NCBI RefSeq assembly: GCF_036226685.1
Contig: NZ_CP109009.1
Location: forward strand, 3,968,001-4,032,000
Direction: 5' to 3'
DNA from: Streptomyces sp. NBC_00690
GTDB taxonomy: Bacteria; Actinomycetota; Actinomycetes; Streptomycetales; Streptomycetaceae
Length of the DNA stretch: 64,000 bases
The stretch's first letter is position 1. The number at the start of each line of letters is the position of its first letter. The notes beneath the pieces were generated by a model. The model was not told the origin of the DNA. It made no database searches and saw only the letters and a list, made by a program, of their open reading frames with translations. A program made the position numbers and the translations under genes. Below are positions 63,976 through 64,000 of the stretch, piece after piece.

Positions 63976-64000
63976 AAGCGCTCCAGCTGTTGCTCGGCCA
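63972..64000 (-). CDS. C-terminal end of an upstream gene
   Basis: Only the last eight residues AEQQLERL and a TGA are visible. It overlaps the next gene by GTGA, so it is the first visible member of this operon. Confidence 0.65.

Overview
The window is a 64 kb piece of a high-GC actinobacterial chromosome and almost certainly comes from Streptomyces. The evidence is the strong G/C preference at third codon positions, the GTG starts and many apparently leaderless genes, and a gene set typical of the genus: msiK, rsiG, nur, mshA, phoR-phoP/phoU and hbpS-senS-senR. No function was assigned by database search. Calls rest on motifs visible in the sequence and on remembered family knowledge.

Layout. 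1-8.5 kb: the start of a secreted haem-binding HbpS-like protein, diverging from a SenS/SenR-type two-component pair, then oxidoreductases, a GNAT acetyltransferase and an aminoglycoside-phosphotransferase-like kinase. 8.5-11.1 kb: an astacin-type zinc protease fused to seven 49-residue repeats, a YbaY-like protein, and tRNA-Thr(TGT). 11.2-25.7 kb: a conserved housekeeping block with the sugar-ABC ATPase msiK, a sugar nucleotidyltransferase, a DoxX membrane protein, rlmB, cysS, ispF, ispD, carD, an LpqE-like lipoprotein, and the phosphate regulators phoP-phoR facing phoU across a clear PHO box. 26-30.8 kb: a Cys-rich mini-protein, a probable modification-dependent nuclease (SRA-like plus PD-(D/E)XK), gpmA and an MFS transporter.

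30.8-41.6 kb: a DHA2 exporter, YbjN-like protein, mshA (mycothiol), a methyltransferase, an NlpC/P60 endopeptidase, an unannotated 34-residue peptide gene, a receiver-PP2C phosphatase, a DUF2516-like protein, an HbhA-like protein and an XRE regulator with a perfect 13-bp palindrome. 41.6-44.7 kb: a segment bounded by imperfect terminal inverted repeats and carrying a MerR regulator, a serine hydrolase and a small orphan ORF; it looks like a transposon-borne cargo unit. 44.7-51.3 kb: MarR/PPOX pair, DUF1877 protein, a selinadiene-synthase-like sesquiterpene cyclase, and a TetR-controlled DrrAB-type ABC exporter.

51.4-64 kb: a second phosphotransferase, HAD phosphatase, GntR regulator, Eis-like acetyltransferase, asparaginase, rsiG (c-di-GMP-responsive anti-sigma factor), dtd, ygfZ, nur (nickel regulator), a nitrobindin-like protein, and an overlapping run of membrane-anchored proteins that leaves the window.

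Connections. PhoR/PhoP/PhoU and the PHO box form the phosphate-sensing module. IspD and IspF overlap and feed the MEP isoprenoid pathway, which also supplies the terpene cyclase. RsiG, the PP2C phosphatase and the NlpC/P60 hydrolase belong to developmental and cell-wall control. Nur, the nitrobindin-like protein, HbpS/SenRS and MshA all relate to metal, haem or redox homeostasis. The least-explained pieces are the inverted-repeat-bounded segment, the SRA/PD-(D/E)XK gene beside a perfect 33-nt palindrome, and the 34-codon peptide gene.
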